Counted from the first letter of the stretch, positions 1 to 9,647 are shown. The stretch is 64,000 nucleotides of DNA from Methylorubrum suomiense (GCF_022179765.1 NZ_BPRE01000001.1:620001-684000), one strand, 5' to 3'. The notes: a model not told the origin generated them from the letters alone. Numbers and translations: made by a program.

Positions 1-13
1 CACCTCAGGATGA
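1..13. repeat. Short interspersed repeat fragment, copy 1
   Basis: The first 13 bases are identical to 47905-47917 (core CACCTCAGGATGA), and both copies continue into similar G-rich sequence. Both lie in gaps next to gene ends. Rhizobiales genomes are known to carry many intergenic copies of motifs of this kind; that this is one of them is an inference. Confidence 0.35.
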
Positions 14-71
14 GGACGAGGATGGGAGAAATTGCCGGATCGAGATGGTCGACGCCCGCTGATCGGGATGT

Positions 72-1805
72 TCAGCGGATGAGGTTGCTCTTCGCGAGAT
101 CGAGGATGGCGTCGCCCCGTCCGTTCATCACCGCCTGCAGCGCGTAGAGACTGAAGCCCTTCACCTGCTCGGCCTGAAGCTTCGGCGGCATGGCGAGCTC
201 CTGCCGGTTCGTCACGACATCGAGGAGCGCCGGGCCGGGATGGGCGAGCATATCCCGGATCGCGCCCTCCAGATCGCCCGGATCCTCCACCCGCCGGGCA
301 TGGATGCCCACGGAACGGGCGAGCGCGGAGAAGTCCGGGTTCTGCAGTTCGACACCGGTCTCGAGATAGCCTGCGGCCTTCATCTCCAGCTCGACGAAGC
401 CGAGCGTGCCGTTGTTGAAGATCACCACCTTCACCGGCAGCTTCTCCTGCGTGAGGGTGAGGATGTCGCCCATCAGCATGGCGAAGCCGCCGTCGCCCGA
501 GAGCGAGATCACCTGCCGGCCCGGGCTCGCCGCCTGGATGCCGATGGCGTGCGGCAGGGCGTTGGCCATCGAGCCGTGCGCCCAGGAGCCGATCAGCCGC
601 CGCCCAGCCGTCATGGCGAGGTAGCGCGCCGCCCAGACGGTGGGCGTGCCGACATCGGCCGTGAACACCGCGTCGTCCGTCGCCGCCTCGCTGAGGAGCC
701 GGGTCAGGTATTGCGGATGGATCGGCCGGCGGCCGGGCTTGCCGGTGGCGAGATCGTCCAGCCCTTCGCGGGCCTTGACGTAGTGCTTCAGGCTGGCGTC
801 GAGGTGGCGGGTGCTGTCGTTGCCCGACAGAAGCGGCAGCAGTGCCTCGATGGTCGCCGCCACGTCGCCGACGAGGCCGAGTTCGAGGCGGCAGCGTCGC
901 CCGAGATTCTCCGGGCGGATGTCGATCTGCGCGATGCGGGCATGCTCGGGATAGAATTGCCGGTAGGGGAAATCGGTGCCCAGCATCAGCAGGGTCTCGC
1001 AGGCCTCCATGGCCGCGTAGCCCGAGGAGAAGCCGATCAGCCCGGTCATGCCGACATCGTAGGGGTTGTCGTGCTCGACATGCTCCTTGCCGCCCAGCGC
1101 GTGGACGATCGGGCTCTTCAGGCGCTCGGCCAGCCGCATCAGGGGGGCATGCGCCCCGGCGCAGCCGCGCCCGCACAGCAGCGTGATCTTCTTCGAGTTG
1201 TTGAGGAGCTCGGCCAAACGCTCGAGCTCGTCGGCCTGCGGCACGACGATCGGCGCGCGCGGCCGCAGCGTCGAGGCCGCCGCCAGCGTCCGCTCGGGCG
1301 CGGGCTTGAGCGCGACGGTGCCGGGGATGACGATGACGGCGACGCCCCGCTGCCCGACCGCACTGCGGATCGCGGCCTCCAGCACGTTGGGGAGTTGCGC
1401 CGGATCGGAGACCAGCTCGCAGAAATGGCTGCAATCGCGGAACAGCTGCTCGGGCCGCGTTTCCTGGAAGTAGTTCAGGCCGATCTCGGAGGACGGGATA
1501 TGTGCGGCGATCGCCAGGACCGGCGTGCGGGTGCGGTGGGCGTCGTACAGGCCGTTGATGAGGTGGAGGTTGCCCGGTCCGCAGGAGCCGGCGCAGACCG
1601 CGAGCTCGCCGGTGACCTGCGCCTCGCCCGCGGCGGCGAAGGCCGCGACCTCCTCGTGGCGGACATGGACCCACTCGATCACGTCGCGCGCCCGGATCGC
1701 CTCGGTGATGCCGTTGAGGCTGTCGCCGACGAGCCCGTAGATCCGCCGCACGCCCGCCAGCTGGAGCGTCTCGACGATGAGGTCGGATACGTTGTCGGAG
1801 GCCAT
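72..1805 (-). CDS. poxB: Pyruvate dehydrogenase (quinone) / pyruvate oxidase, PoxB family
   Basis: This 577-residue thiamine-diphosphate enzyme should oxidise and decarboxylate pyruvate to acetate and CO2, passing electrons to the quinone pool at the membrane. An N-terminal pyrimidine-binding domain carries the RHEE motif near residues 49-52. A central domain follows, and a C-terminal ThDP-binding motif (GDGGF...FNN) lies near 437-466. The tail (GFSLYALQAVMNGRGD) matches the lipid-binding C-terminus I know from E. coli PoxB, which separates it from acetolactate synthase. The ATG at 1805 is preferred over an upstream in-frame codon at 1847 because GGGGAG lies just ahead of it. It stands alone, transcribed away from rho, with a small dyad upstream at 1867-1883. 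Confidence 0.85.
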   Translation of the reverse strand: MASDNVSDLIVETLQLAGVRRIYGLVGDSLNGITEAIRARDVIEWVHVRHEEVAAFAAAGEAQVTGELAVCAGSCGPGNLHLINGLYDAHRTRTPVLAIAAHIPSSEIGLNYFQETRPEQLFRDCSHFCELVSDPAQLPNVLEAAIRSAVGQRGVAVIVIPGTVALKPAPERTLAAASTLRPRAPIVVPQADELERLAELLNNSKKITLLCGRGCAGAHAPLMRLAERLKSPIVHALGGKEHVEHDNPYDVGMTGLIGFSSGYAAMEACETLLMLGTDFPYRQFYPEHARIAQIDIRPENLGRRCRLELGLVGDVAATIEALLPLLSGNDSTRHLDASLKHYVKAREGLDDLATGKPGRRPIHPQYLTRLLSEAATDDAVFTADVGTPTVWAARYLAMTAGRRLIGSWAHGSMANALPHAIGIQAASPGRQVISLSGDGGFAMLMGDILTLTQEKLPVKVVIFNNGTLGFVELEMKAAGYLETGVELQNPDFSALARSVGIHARRVEDPGDLEGAIRDMLAHPGPALLDVVTNRQELAMPPKLQAEQVKGFSLYALQAVMNGRGDAILDLAKSNLIR

Positions 1806-1866
1806 GCGCCGTCTCCCCGGTGACCGCGGGCAATCGATGCGGGCCAACGTCGGCGCGGGGCGATGG

Positions 1867-1883
1867 TTCGCGCCTTACGCGAA
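1867..1883. promoter_or_regulatory. 17-bp dyad upstream of poxB
   Basis: TTCGCG-CCTTA-CGCGAA is a perfect inverted repeat with 6-bp arms, 62-78 bases upstream of the poxB start. Its place and symmetry suit an operator, but I do not recognise the regulator. Confidence 0.3.
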
Positions 1884-2097
1884 TTTCACAAAGGATGCAG
1901 GATGTTGCTGGTCGTCAGAGAACGACTCGCGGCCGTACTTGTCTGCCGTGATGCGCGTCCGTTCCTGGGTGGGCTCCGATCCGGATCTCCGCCGTCAGTC
2001 AAACCCCCTCGACGGTGCTGATCCGCTCGAAAGCGGCGGGGCCGAGAAAAGCGCCTGACGCCGATCCCGACCCATTCCGTTTGTGGCTCTTGCTCGT

Positions 2098-2116
2098 GCG
2101 GCGCGGATAGCGCCGC
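2098..2116 (-). terminator. Hairpin directly after rho
   Basis: GCGGCGC-GGATA-GCGCCGC forms a 7-bp stem with a 5-base loop, one base after the rho stop codon on the minus strand. No T-tract follows, so it may act as a 3'-end stabiliser rather than an intrinsic terminator. Confidence 0.45.
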
Positions 2117-2117
2117 C

Positions 2118-3461
2118 TCAGGTGTTCATCGAGTCGAAGAAGTCGCTGTTGCTCTTGGTCTGGCGCAGCTTGTCCATGAGGAACTCGATCGCGTCGGTGA
2201 CGCCCATCGGGTTGAGGATGCGGCGCAGCACGTAGGTCTTCTTGAGCGCATCCGGCGGCACCAGCAGCTCCTCCTTGCGGGTGCCGGAGCGGGTGATGTC
2301 GATGGCCGGGAAGATGCGCTTGTCCGAGACCTTGCGGTCCAGAATGATCTCGGAGTTGCCGGTGCCCTTGAACTCCTCGAAGATCACCTCGTCCATGCGC
2401 GAGCCGGTATCGATGAGCGCGGTGGCGATGATGGAGAGCGAGCCGCCCTCCTCGATGTTGCGGGCCGCGCCGAAGAAGCGCTTGGGCCGCTGCAGGGCGT
2501 TCGCGTCGACGCCGCCGGTCAGCACCTTGCCGGAGGACGGCACCACCGTGTTGTAGGCCCGGCCCAGGCGGGTGATCGAGTCGAGGAGGATCACCACGTC
2601 GCGGCCGTGCTCGACGAGGCGCTTGGCCTTCTCGATCACCATCTCGGCGACCTGCACGTGACGGGTGGCCGGCTCGTCGAAGGTCGAGGCGATCACCTCG
2701 CCCTTCACCGAGCGGATCATGTCGGTCACCTCTTCCGGGCGCTCGTCGATGAGCAGCACGATGAGGTAGCATTCGGGGTGGTTCAGGGTGATCGACTGCG
2801 CGATGTTCTGCATCAGCACAGTCTTGCCGGTGCGCGGCGGCGCCACGATCAGGGCGCGCTGGCCCTTACCGATCGGCGAGACGATGTCGATGATGCGGGG
2901 GCTGAAATCCTTCTTGGTCGGGTTGTCCAGCTCGAGCTTGAACCGCTTGGTGGGGAAGAGCGGCGTCAGGTTGTCGAAATGGACCTTGTGCTTGATCTTC
3001 TCCGGGTTCTCGAAGTTGATCGTGTTGACCTTGATCAGGGCGAAGTAGCGCTCGCCGTCCTTGGGTCCGCGGATCGGGCCCTCGACGGTGTCGCCGGTGC
3101 GCAGGCCGAAGCGGCGGATCTGGGTCGGCGAGATGTAGATGTCGTCCGGGCCCGGCAGGTAGTTCGAATCGTTCGAGCGCAGGAAGCCGAAGCCGTCCTG
3201 CAGCACCTCGACGGTGCCCGCACCGATGATCTCGGTCTCGTTGGCCGCGAGCTGCTTGAGGATCGCGAACATCAGCTCCTGCTTGCGCATGGTCGAGGCG
3301 TTCTCGACCTCGACCTCCTCGGCGAAGGCGATGAGCTCGGTCGGCGACTTGGACTTGAGATCCTGCAGGCGCACCTCGCGCCGCACCGCGGCCTCGACGG
3401 CCACGGGGCCGTCCTCGGACGGGGCATCGACGGGGGCGAGAGCGTCGTTCTGTGACGTCAT
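2118..3461 (-). CDS. rho: Transcription termination factor Rho
   Basis: Rho is a hexameric RNA helicase that ends transcription at unstructured C-rich RNA. The 447-residue product has the usual order: an N-terminal Rho-N helical domain (roughly 30-75), a cold-shock-like RNA-binding domain with GFGFLR near 90-95, then the RecA-type ATPase with Walker A APPRTGKT at 208-215 and Walker B VVILLDS. The ATG at 3461 (MTSQNDAL) is chosen over an upstream extension to 3581 because the family starts close to the Rho-N domain; no strong ribosome-binding site is visible. In many Rhizobiales rho sits next to mnmE; here the two lie about 39 kb apart. Confidence 0.95.
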   Translation of the reverse strand: MTSQNDALAPVDAPSEDGPVAVEAAVRREVRLQDLKSKSPTELIAFAEEVEVENASTMRKQELMFAILKQLAANETEIIGAGTVEVLQDGFGFLRSNDSNYLPGPDDIYISPTQIRRFGLRTGDTVEGPIRGPKDGERYFALIKVNTINFENPEKIKHKVHFDNLTPLFPTKRFKLELDNPTKKDFSPRIIDIVSPIGKGQRALIVAPPRTGKTVLMQNIAQSITLNHPECYLIVLLIDERPEEVTDMIRSVKGEVIASTFDEPATRHVQVAEMVIEKAKRLVEHGRDVVILLDSITRLGRAYNTVVPSSGKVLTGGVDANALQRPKRFFGAARNIEEGGSLSIIATALIDTGSRMDEVIFEEFKGTGNSEIILDRKVSDKRIFPAIDITRSGTRKEELLVPPDALKKTYVLRRILNPMGVTDAIEFLMDKLRQTKSNSDFFDSMNT

Positions 3462-3742
3462 GTGGGGGGATGCAACCAACGAAGGCGGGGGAAGGATCGG
3501 CCGGTCGGAAAGCAGGGCTAGGCGCCGGGGAGACGCCCCAGGTCCGGCGCGTCTGCGAGCGCAGCGGTCCGGCCCACGCATCGGTTCCTCTTGGCTTGGA
3601 AGAAGCCCCAGGGATGCGACACGGCTGCAATTGGAAAGCAGTCGTCCTTATCGCGTTTCGCGGGGCGGCTCAAGGGGTGCCGGGTAGCGAATGTCCCGCG
3701 CGCAGGTTCCAAGCAGCCGGGTAGGCGGTGGGACGAGCCATC

Positions 3743-4516
3743 TCAGCGCCGTCGCAGCCGCACGTAGAGCGCGCCCGCGCCGCCATGGTGGCGGGCGGCC
3801 TCCTCGAAGCCGAGGACGAGGCCGCGCAATTCCGGACCGCGCAGCCAGTGGGGCACGCTCCGGCGCAGCACGCCGCGCTCGGAGAAGCCCGCATCGGAGA
3901 AGGCCTCTCCTCCCTTGCCGGTGACGACGAGGACGCGAGCATGCCCGGCCGCCCGGGCCCGCATCAGGAAGCCGACGAGGGCGGCATGCGCCTCCGCCTG
4001 ATAGAGCCCGTGCAGGTCGATGCGCGCCTCGATCGTCAGGGTGCCGCGCTCCAGGCCGCGGCGCTCCTTGCGCTCCAGCCCCGGCGGAGGCGCAGCCGCG
4101 GGAGGCCGCGCGGCCGCGGGCCGACCGGCGGGAAGGCCGGCGAGATCGCCGAGCTTCACCGGCCGCTTGGCGGCGGGCGGGGTCGCCTGGGCCGCGGGCC
4201 GCACCGTCGGCGGCACCGCGGCGGCGGGATCGGGTTTGGCGAGGCCCGGCTTCGTGGGGCTCGGCTTGGGGGTGGCGGGCCGAGGGGTGGCAGGCTTGGC
4301 GGGAGCAGACTTGGCGGGGGTAGATTTGGCGGCGGCTGATTTTGCGAGAGAGGGATCGGCGAGAGCCGGCGTCACGGGTGCCACCGCGTCCGGCCCGGCC
4401 TCGGGCGCCGGCTTCTTCGGCCGTGCCCGCGCCCGCAGGGGCGTGATCAGCTTGGCGATCTCACCCCACAGATAGGCCTCCTCGCGAGAGAGCGAGCGCC
4501 GCCGTGGCGGCCTCAT
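3743..4516 (-). CDS. Smr domain protein (putative nuclease)
   Basis: The 257-residue protein ends in a Smr (small MutS-related) domain at about 160-257, with IDLHG at 166-170 and VTGKGG at 198-203. Such domains act as nicking endonucleases on DNA or RNA in other bacteria; the substrate here is unknown. An N-terminal basic stretch (MRPPRRR) is followed at about 55-110 by a low-complexity linker of repeated AKSxxAK and PATPxP units. The start overlaps the mltA stop by 4 bases (ATGA), so the two are translationally coupled, and the Tim44-like gene lies just upstream. This three-gene order recurs in Rhizobiales. Confidence 0.85.
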   Translation of the reverse strand: MRPPRRRSLSREEAYLWGEIAKLITPLRARARPKKPAPEAGPDAVAPVTPALADPSLAKSAAAKSTPAKSAPAKPATPRPATPKPSPTKPGLAKPDPAAAVPPTVRPAAQATPPAAKRPVKLGDLAGLPAGRPAAARPPAAAPPPGLERKERRGLERGTLTIEARIDLHGLYQAEAHAALVGFLMRARAAGHARVLVVTGKGGEAFSDAGFSERGVLRRSVPHWLRGPELRGLVLGFEEAARHHGGAGALYVRLRRR

Positions 4517-5721
4517 GGCCGGGGCTCCGCGATCGCCGGCGTCGCTCCGGGTTTCGGCAGGAGCACCACGAAGCCCATGCGGTCATGCAGGTCGCCCGCG
4601 GCGATTCCGGCCTTGGCACCGGTGCCGACATAGAGGTCTCCGCGCGCCGGGCCGACGATGGCCGAACCGGTATCGGCAGCGATCACGAGATGCCCGCGGC
4701 CGGGCTGACCCGGCAGCTTGCCCTCGAGGAAGAACGGTAGGCCGTAGCGCCACAGAGTGCCGTCCACCGCCACGCTGCGGCCGGGGCTCAGGGGCGCGCC
4801 GGCGGCGCCGGGGGGCCCGAGGCGGGCATCCTCCACCGGCTCGACCCGGAAGAAGACGTAGGACGCGTTCTTCCGCATCAGCCGGCGGGCATGGTCGGGG
4901 TTGGCCCGCAGCCACGTCGTCCAGCGCTCCAGGCTCAACCCGTTGAGCGGCAAGTGCCCTTCCGCCACGAGCAGCTTGCCGATGGAGGTGTAGGGCTGTC
5001 CGTTCTTGCCGTCGTAGAGCACGCGCACGGAGCGCCCGTCGGGCAGGCGGGCCCGCCCGGAGCCCTGCACCTGCAACACGAACAGATCGACCGCGTCGCG
5101 CAGCCACAGCACGGGCTTGGTGCGGGCCGCGATGGCGCCGTCCTCGATGGCCGCGCGGTCGGGATAGGGCTCGAGCCCGGTCGCCGTGCGGCGGCCCGCC
5201 TTGTAGATCGCATCGAGCCCCGGCGTGGTCTCGCCGGGCGCCAGCGTCACGAGGTCGTCCGGGCGCGCCAGCACGGGCGCGGTGTATCCGGGACCGGGCT
5301 CGAGCGAGCCCACCAGCTCCGGCTCGAAATACCCGGTCAGGAAGCCCAGGCGCCGTTCGGGCTCGGCGCCGGAGGCCGGCCGCACGATCCGGTAGGCCGA
5401 GAACCGCGCCTCGAAGAACGCCTTGGCCTTGTCCGCGGGCAGGTCGGCCGCCGCCGCGCAGGCGGCGGCGAGGTCGGCCGGGTCGCCGGTGACGTTCGTG
5501 GCCTGGGGCGGGTTCGGCCCCGGCGCGGCGCAGGTACGGCGGAAGGCGTCGAGAGCGGCCGCCGCATCGTCCTCGCGCCAGCCGGCAAGGGCGGAGAACG
5601 CTACCGGCTCCAGTACCCCGTCGCCCACGCGCGGCGGTGCCTCCGCGCGGGCGAGCGGAACGGAAAGGGCCGCAGCGACGAAGACCGCTGCGGCCCGAGG
5701 GAGAACGTGTCGGAACGACAT
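4513..5721 (-). CDS. mltA: Membrane-bound lytic murein transglycosylase A (MltA)
   Basis: MltA cleaves the glycan strands of peptidoglycan to 1,6-anhydro products in the periplasm. The 402-residue product begins with a Sec signal peptide (about 1-26, ending SVPLARA) without an obvious lipobox, so it may be soluble or anchored differently from the E. coli lipoprotein. The MltA domain follows with GFLTGYFEPE near 125, and the C-terminal 3D double-psi barrel carries DTGSAI and a late HDRMGF block. It sits 15 bases after the Tim44-like gene and overlaps smr by 4 bases, which indicates one transcript. Confidence 0.88.
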   Translation of the reverse strand: MSFRHVLPRAAAVFVAAALSVPLARAEAPPRVGDGVLEPVAFSALAGWREDDAAAALDAFRRTCAAPGPNPPQATNVTGDPADLAAACAAAADLPADKAKAFFEARFSAYRIVRPASGAEPERRLGFLTGYFEPELVGSLEPGPGYTAPVLARPDDLVTLAPGETTPGLDAIYKAGRRTATGLEPYPDRAAIEDGAIAARTKPVLWLRDAVDLFVLQVQGSGRARLPDGRSVRVLYDGKNGQPYTSIGKLLVAEGHLPLNGLSLERWTTWLRANPDHARRLMRKNASYVFFRVEPVEDARLGPPGAAGAPLSPGRSVAVDGTLWRYGLPFFLEGKLPGQPGRGHLVIAADTGSAIVGPARGDLYVGTGAKAGIAAGDLHDRMGFVVLLPKPGATPAIAEPRP

Positions 5722-5736
5722 CGCGCCGAGAGGGAA

Positions 5737-6453
5737 TCAGCCGCCCGCGTCGGTGGCGACGAGCTGCCAGTTCGGATCGCGCGCGCCGAGCGTGCGGGCG
5801 AAGGTCCACACGTCGGGCACCTCGACGCCGGTCTCGGCATTGCCGTCGATCACCTTGCCCTCGGCGTCGCGCGTGGCGGTGATGAGGTTCGAGAGGAAGC
5901 GCACGGTGACCTGCGCGACCCGGTTCCTGACCTCGACGGCGACGATCTCGGCCTTGTCGATCGAGATGAAGGTGGTCTCGGCGGTCTCGCGGCGCTTCTC
6001 GCGCTCGGAGATCGCCCGCTCGAAGCCCTCGCAGACCTCCCGCGACAGAAGCGCCCGCAGGGTCTTGCGGTCACCGGTGGCGAAGGCCGTGACGATAGCC
6101 TCGTAGGCGCCCTTGGCGCCCTCCAGGAAGGCCCGCGGATCGAAGGCGGGCTCGACCTGAACGATCTGCTCCAGGCCGCGGGCGACCGCCGAACCCGGCT
6201 CGGCGATGCCGCGCCAGTCGCGCGGTGCCGCGCTCTGCGCCGCAGGGGGCTGGCCGCGATCGGCACCGGGCAGGCGCACGACATTGTCGCCCTCGGACCG
6301 GTTGCCGGGGGTTTCGGTGCGGTTGCGCTCCACCGGGCGGAAGGGCGAGCGCTCCGTCCCGGTCTTCTGGCCGAGGACCGAGCGCAGCCGCCAGATGACG
6401 AAGACGGCGAGCGCCAGGAAAATCAGGGTGGTTGCGTCGAAGGAATCCTGCAT
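5737..6453 (-). CDS. Tim44-like domain protein
   Basis: This 238-residue protein has one N-terminal transmembrane helix (about 7-24), a charged and proline-rich linker, and a C-terminal Tim44/TimA-type domain (about 95-236, with a GAKGAYEAIVTAFATGD block). Mitochondrial Tim44 anchors Hsp70 to the import channel. The bacterial relatives are membrane-associated proteins of poorly defined role. The ATG at 6453 (MQDSFDATTLIFL) puts the helix at the N-terminus as expected; longer frames upstream lack family character. It is the first gene of the Tim44-mltA-smr unit, divergent from secB. Confidence 0.85.
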   Translation of the reverse strand: MQDSFDATTLIFLALAVFVIWRLRSVLGQKTGTERSPFRPVERNRTETPGNRSEGDNVVRLPGADRGQPPAAQSAAPRDWRGIAEPGSAVARGLEQIVQVEPAFDPRAFLEGAKGAYEAIVTAFATGDRKTLRALLSREVCEGFERAISEREKRRETAETTFISIDKAEIVAVEVRNRVAQVTVRFLSNLITATRDAEGKVIDGNAETGVEVPDVWTFARTLGARDPNWQLVATDAGG

Positions 6454-6923
6454 CACCGATCCGAATCGTGCCCGTCGCACGCGTGAGGCTGACACCCGAG
6501 GGCTGCCGGAGGGGAGACCCCGCGCGATCCGATCTCGCGGCCTGGCCCGGGGGCGACGCACCCGCAGCCGCCAGCGGCCCGAGGGGACGTCTCGCGAAAG
6601 GCTTTCGAAGCTCTTAGCCGAGCCCGGCGCGGGGATCGAGCCGGAGGCGCAGCATCTTGAAGGTGAATGTCTCCGGCGTCGAGAACCGCGTGACCTTGCC
6701 GTGATATGGGTGAGACCGCGCGCGATTCCAGGCGGGCCGGCGGAGCAATCGCTGCAGGCCGGCACCGCGCGGCTCCACTGCCCTCTCGCGCGGGGGCCAG
6801 GACACAGGGTCGAGGGCACCGGCTTGTTCGCGGGAAAGCGGCATGTTAGCGCGCTGCCCGCGCCGGTCAGGCGCGCCGGCCCTCGAAGCCGCGCAGCAAC
6901 GACGCGAGGAGGAGACACTCGTC
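6454..6923. other. Divergent intergenic region Tim44-like / secB
   Basis: About 470 bases between two divergent genes, so it must hold both promoters. I see no gene here with a start, ribosome-binding site and plausible protein. FxsA, often found next to Tim44 and secB in relatives, is absent. Confidence 0.5.
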
Positions 6924-7427
6924 ATGGCCGACACCGCGGCACCCAACGGCAACGGCGCCCAGGACGGCGACCTCACCCCCGCGATCAACGCGCTGGCGCA
7001 GTACACCAAGGATCTCTCGTTCGAGAACCCGAACGCGCCGCGCTCGCTGCAGCCGCAGGAGGGTGGGCCGCAGATCAACATTCAGGTCAACGTCAACGCC
7101 CAGCAACTCGCCGAAGCGGATTTCGAGGTCGAGCTGTCGCTGGAAGGCGATGCCAAGATCAAGAACGACGTGCTGTTCAAGTTTGAACTGAAGTATGGCG
7201 GCGTGTTCCGGATGCGCAACATCCCGCAGGATCAGATCCATCCGGCGGTGATGATCGAGTGCCCGCGCCTGCTGTTCCCCTTCGCGCGCCAGATCGTCGC
7301 CGAAGCCGTGCGCAACGGCGGCTTCCCGCCGCTCTACATCGATCCGATCGATTTCGTCGGCCTCTACCGTCAGAAGATGGAAGAGGCCCAGGCCGCCCAG
7401 GGCCAGGGCGCGCCGCTCGCCTCCTGA
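6924..7427 (+). CDS. secB: Protein-export chaperone SecB
   Basis: SecB keeps preproteins unfolded and hands them to SecA for Sec export. The 167-residue product shows the family core throughout: the beta strands beginning [13 protein letters not shown], then KYGGVFR, and the conserved [32 protein letters not shown] segment split across residues 110-145. The acidic, alanine- and glutamine-rich tail is typical. The ATG at 6924 has a strong GAGGAGGAG ribosome-binding site; an upstream in-frame start at 6843 would add an unrelated basic stretch. It is a single-gene unit closed by the intrinsic terminator at 7454-7484. Confidence 0.95.
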   Translation: MADTAAPNGNGAQDGDLTPAINALAQYTKDLSFENPNAPRSLQPQEGGPQINIQVNVNAQQLAEADFEVELSLEGDAKIKNDVLFKFELKYGGVFRMRNIPQDQIHPAVMIECPRLLFPFARQIVAEAVRNGGFPPLYIDPIDFVGLYRQKMEEAQAAQGQGAPLAS

Positions 7428-7453
7428 GCGAAGCGACGTCCGTCCACGACACG

Positions 7454-7484
7454 AGCTCCGGCGCCGACGCGCCGGGGCTTTTTT
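7454..7484 (+). terminator. Intrinsic terminator of secB
   Basis: An 11-bp stem (one G-T pair) with loop CGAC starts 26 bases after the secB stop and runs into six T residues at 7479-7484. It is the clearest factor-independent terminator in the window. Confidence 0.9.
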
Positions 7485-7606
7485 CGTCGGTGATGCAGGG
7501 CCATTCACGCCCGCCGGACTGTGGCCGGGGCGCCACATTATGCCCGTTTTGGTTGTGGTAGGCGGAACTTCTCTGCCATTTCGGCAGATGCTCCGAGCTG
7601 CCGACC

Positions 7607-8212
7607 ATGTTCCGCTTTCCCCTTGCTGTCGCGCTGCTCCTGGCCGTCGGCCTGTCCGCCTGCGTCACCGTCACGCCCAACACCCTATCGCCGCAGGAGG
7701 CGGCGGACTTGAAAGTCGTCGGCCTGGAGGTCGTGGTCCCACCCGAGGCGCGAATCGACTGGTCCTCGGCGGAGGACGATTACCTGCGCGACCGCAAGCT
7801 TTCGCAGACCGACCCGGCGCTGACGGCGACACCGGAAGCCCGCGCTCATCTGCGCAGTCTCGCGACGGCCCGCTTGAAAGCGAAGCTCGTCCGCGTGCTC
7901 GCTGAGCGGCCTCCGGGGACGCGACCGGTACGTCTCGTCGCGACGGTCCTCCTCATCGATATCCCCTCGGCGGCTCGCCGCATCGTCATCGGCGGTTATC
8001 CGACGATTACGGCCCATATCGACGTGATCGACGCCCGCACCGGTGCACAATTGACGACCTATCGCGGCGCAGTGGGTCGCAAATATGCCGGCCAGGGCGT
8101 CGGCGGCGTGCTGGGCGACGCCCTCCTGCAATCGATGGGTGCCGACGACCTCTTCGACCGCGCCGCCGAAGACTACGCCGAAGGCTTCGGCAATTGGCTC
8201 GCGCATCGCTGA
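7607..8212 (+). CDS. Putative outer-membrane-type lipoprotein, unknown function
   Basis: The 201-residue product opens with a lipoprotein signal (MFRFPLAVALLLAVGLSAC), the lipobox LSAC placing the lipidated cysteine at residue 19. The next residue is valine, not aspartate, so sorting to the outer membrane is plausible. The rest is a single globular domain with alternating strands (VRLVATVLLIDIPS, RIVIGGYPTITAHIDVIDARTG) and a glycine-rich KYAGQGVGGVLGDAL stretch. The pattern resembles small periplasmic lipoproteins of the DUF4410/DUF6778 sort, but I cannot assign it with confidence. It follows the secB terminator, so it has its own promoter. Confidence 0.75.
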   Translation: MFRFPLAVALLLAVGLSACVTVTPNTLSPQEAADLKVVGLEVVVPPEARIDWSSAEDDYLRDRKLSQTDPALTATPEARAHLRSLATARLKAKLVRVLAERPPGTRPVRLVATVLLIDIPSAARRIVIGGYPTITAHIDVIDARTGAQLTTYRGAVGRKYAGQGVGGVLGDALLQSMGADDLFDRAAEDYAEGFGNWLAHR

Positions 8213-8396
8213 GGCGCCACGCCGCAGCTGCGAAACGCCGTTCCGGCCCAGGTGCTTACGGTCACGCTTCCCCGCAGGGTGCCGGTCGCGGGCCGATGCA
8301 AATGAGAAAACCGTCTGCTCCGGGCGTTATGGCCGAGCAAGGATGCCCGCGCCGCGTGAGCGGAGGGGCGTCTTCCAGGCTCGACCGAAGGATCCG

Positions 8397-9647
8397 ATGA
8401 CGCCCACGACCCATCTCGCCCTGATCAACGTCTTCATCGGCGACATCCAGGGAGGGCTCGGGCCATTCCTCGGCACGTGGCTCGCGCAGCAGCGGCAGTG
8501 GAGCCCGTCCGAGATCGGCCTCGTCACCACGCTCGTCGGCGGCGGCGCCCTGCTGCTGAGCGGGCCCTTCGGGGCCCTGGTCGACCGGGTCGAGCGTCCG
8601 CGCCTGCTGGTCGTCCTCTCCTGCGCCGCGATCCTGGCCGGCACCCTGCTGCTGATGCCGGCCCACGGCTTTGTGCCGGTGCTGGCGGCGCAGTTTCTCG
8701 CGGCGGCGGGCGGCACGCTGCTGCTGCTCGCCGTGACGGCCCTCACCCTCGGCATCGTCGGCAAGGAGGCCTTTCCGCGCCAGCAGGGCCGCAACCAGGC
8801 CTTCAATCATCTCGGCATCCTGTTCGCCGCCGGCCTCATCACCCTGGGGACCGCCCGGTTCGGACCGGCCGTGGCCTTCTGGGTGCTCGGCGCCATGGCG
8901 GCGGCGGCCATCGCGGCGACCCTCGCCATGCCGGCCGATGCCTGGAACTGCCGCCGCTCTTTCGGCTGGAAGGAGGAGGACGAGCAGGCCCCGGACCGCT
9001 CGTCCTATAGCCAGATCTTCTCCGACACCCGCCTCCTCGTGCTGGCCGTGGCGCTTGCCCTGTTCCAGCTCGGCAATGGCGGGATGCTGACCCTGCTCGG
9101 GCAGAAGCTCGTCCACACGACGAGCGATCCGGTCGCCTGGACCGCCCGCTACGTCATGGTGGCCCAGCTCGTGATGGTGCCGGTGGCGCTTCTGGCCGGC
9201 TCGCTCGCCGACCGGCGCGGCCGCCGCCAGCTTCTCATCGCCGCCTGCCTCGTGCTCCCGGTGCGCGCCGCGATCTGCGCCTTCGTCGATGACCCCACTT
9301 GGCTGATCCTCGCCGAGGTGCTCGACGGCGTGGGCTCTGGGATCATCGGCGTCGCCGTGCCCGTGGTGGTGGCCGATCTCACCTGGGGCACCGGCCGCAC
9401 CCAGACCGTGCTCGGATGCGTCAACGCGGTGCAGGGCGCGGGCGGGGCGCTCTCGGCGTGGTATGGCGGGCTCGCTCAGGGCTGGCTCGGCTGGACCGGC
9501 AGCTTCCTCGCCCTCGGTGCGGCGGGCGTGGCGGCGTTCGGCCTGGTCTGGTGGCTCGCCGCCACCACGGAGGAGAGCGGCGCACAGCGCCGCCACGCGC
9601 GGCGGACCGCCCGCCGTGAGGCCCGCACCGCCGAGGGAGCCGCCTGA
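8397..9647 (+). CDS. Major facilitator superfamily transporter
   Basis: This 416-residue inner-membrane protein has about 12 hydrophobic helices in two halves joined by a charged loop (WKEEDEQAPDRSS, near residues 190-205). The MFS signature between helices 2 and 3 appears as GALVDRVERPRLL, and its second-half counterpart as GSLADRRGRRQLL. The substrate cannot be read from sequence. The C-terminus is cytosolic and arginine-rich. The ATG at 8397 has GAAGGA 6 bases upstream and starts exactly at the first helix; the open frame extends upstream to 8085 through the preceding lipoprotein gene and is not real there. Confidence 0.85.
   Translation: MTPTTHLALINVFIGDIQGGLGPFLGTWLAQQRQWSPSEIGLVTTLVGGGALLLSGPFGALVDRVERPRLLVVLSCAAILAGTLLLMPAHGFVPVLAAQFLAAAGGTLLLLAVTALTLGIVGKEAFPRQQGRNQAFNHLGILFAAGLITLGTARFGPAVAFWVLGAMAAAAIAATLAMPADAWNCRRSFGWKEEDEQAPDRSSYSQIFSDTRLLVLAVALALFQLGNGGMLTLLGQKLVHTTSDPVAWTARYVMVAQLVMVPVALLAGSLADRRGRRQLLIAACLVLPVRAAICAFVDDPTWLILAEVLDGVGSGIIGVAVPVVVADLTWGTGRTQTVLGCVNAVQGAGGALSAWYGGLAQGWLGWTGSFLALGAAGVAAFGLVWWLAATTEESGAQRRHARRTARREARTAEGAA

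Larger units (their letters stand above)
1806..2117. other. Intergenic region between poxB start and rho stop
   Basis: About 310 bases with no convincing gene. It holds the poxB promoter region with the dyad at 1867-1883, and the hairpin behind rho at 2098-2116. Open frames crossing it are GC-driven shadows. Confidence 0.6.

Noticed and set aside
4891..6486. Plus-strand frame of 531 codons over mltA and the Tim44-like gene
   Set aside because: It crosses two real minus-strand genes and has no motifs.
6614..6830. Possible C-terminal remnant on the minus strand (HGKVTRFSTPETFTFKMLRLRL) in front of secB
   Set aside because: The last 30 residues look vaguely protein-like, but there is no start, ribosome-binding site or family match, and the rest of the frame is low-complexity.
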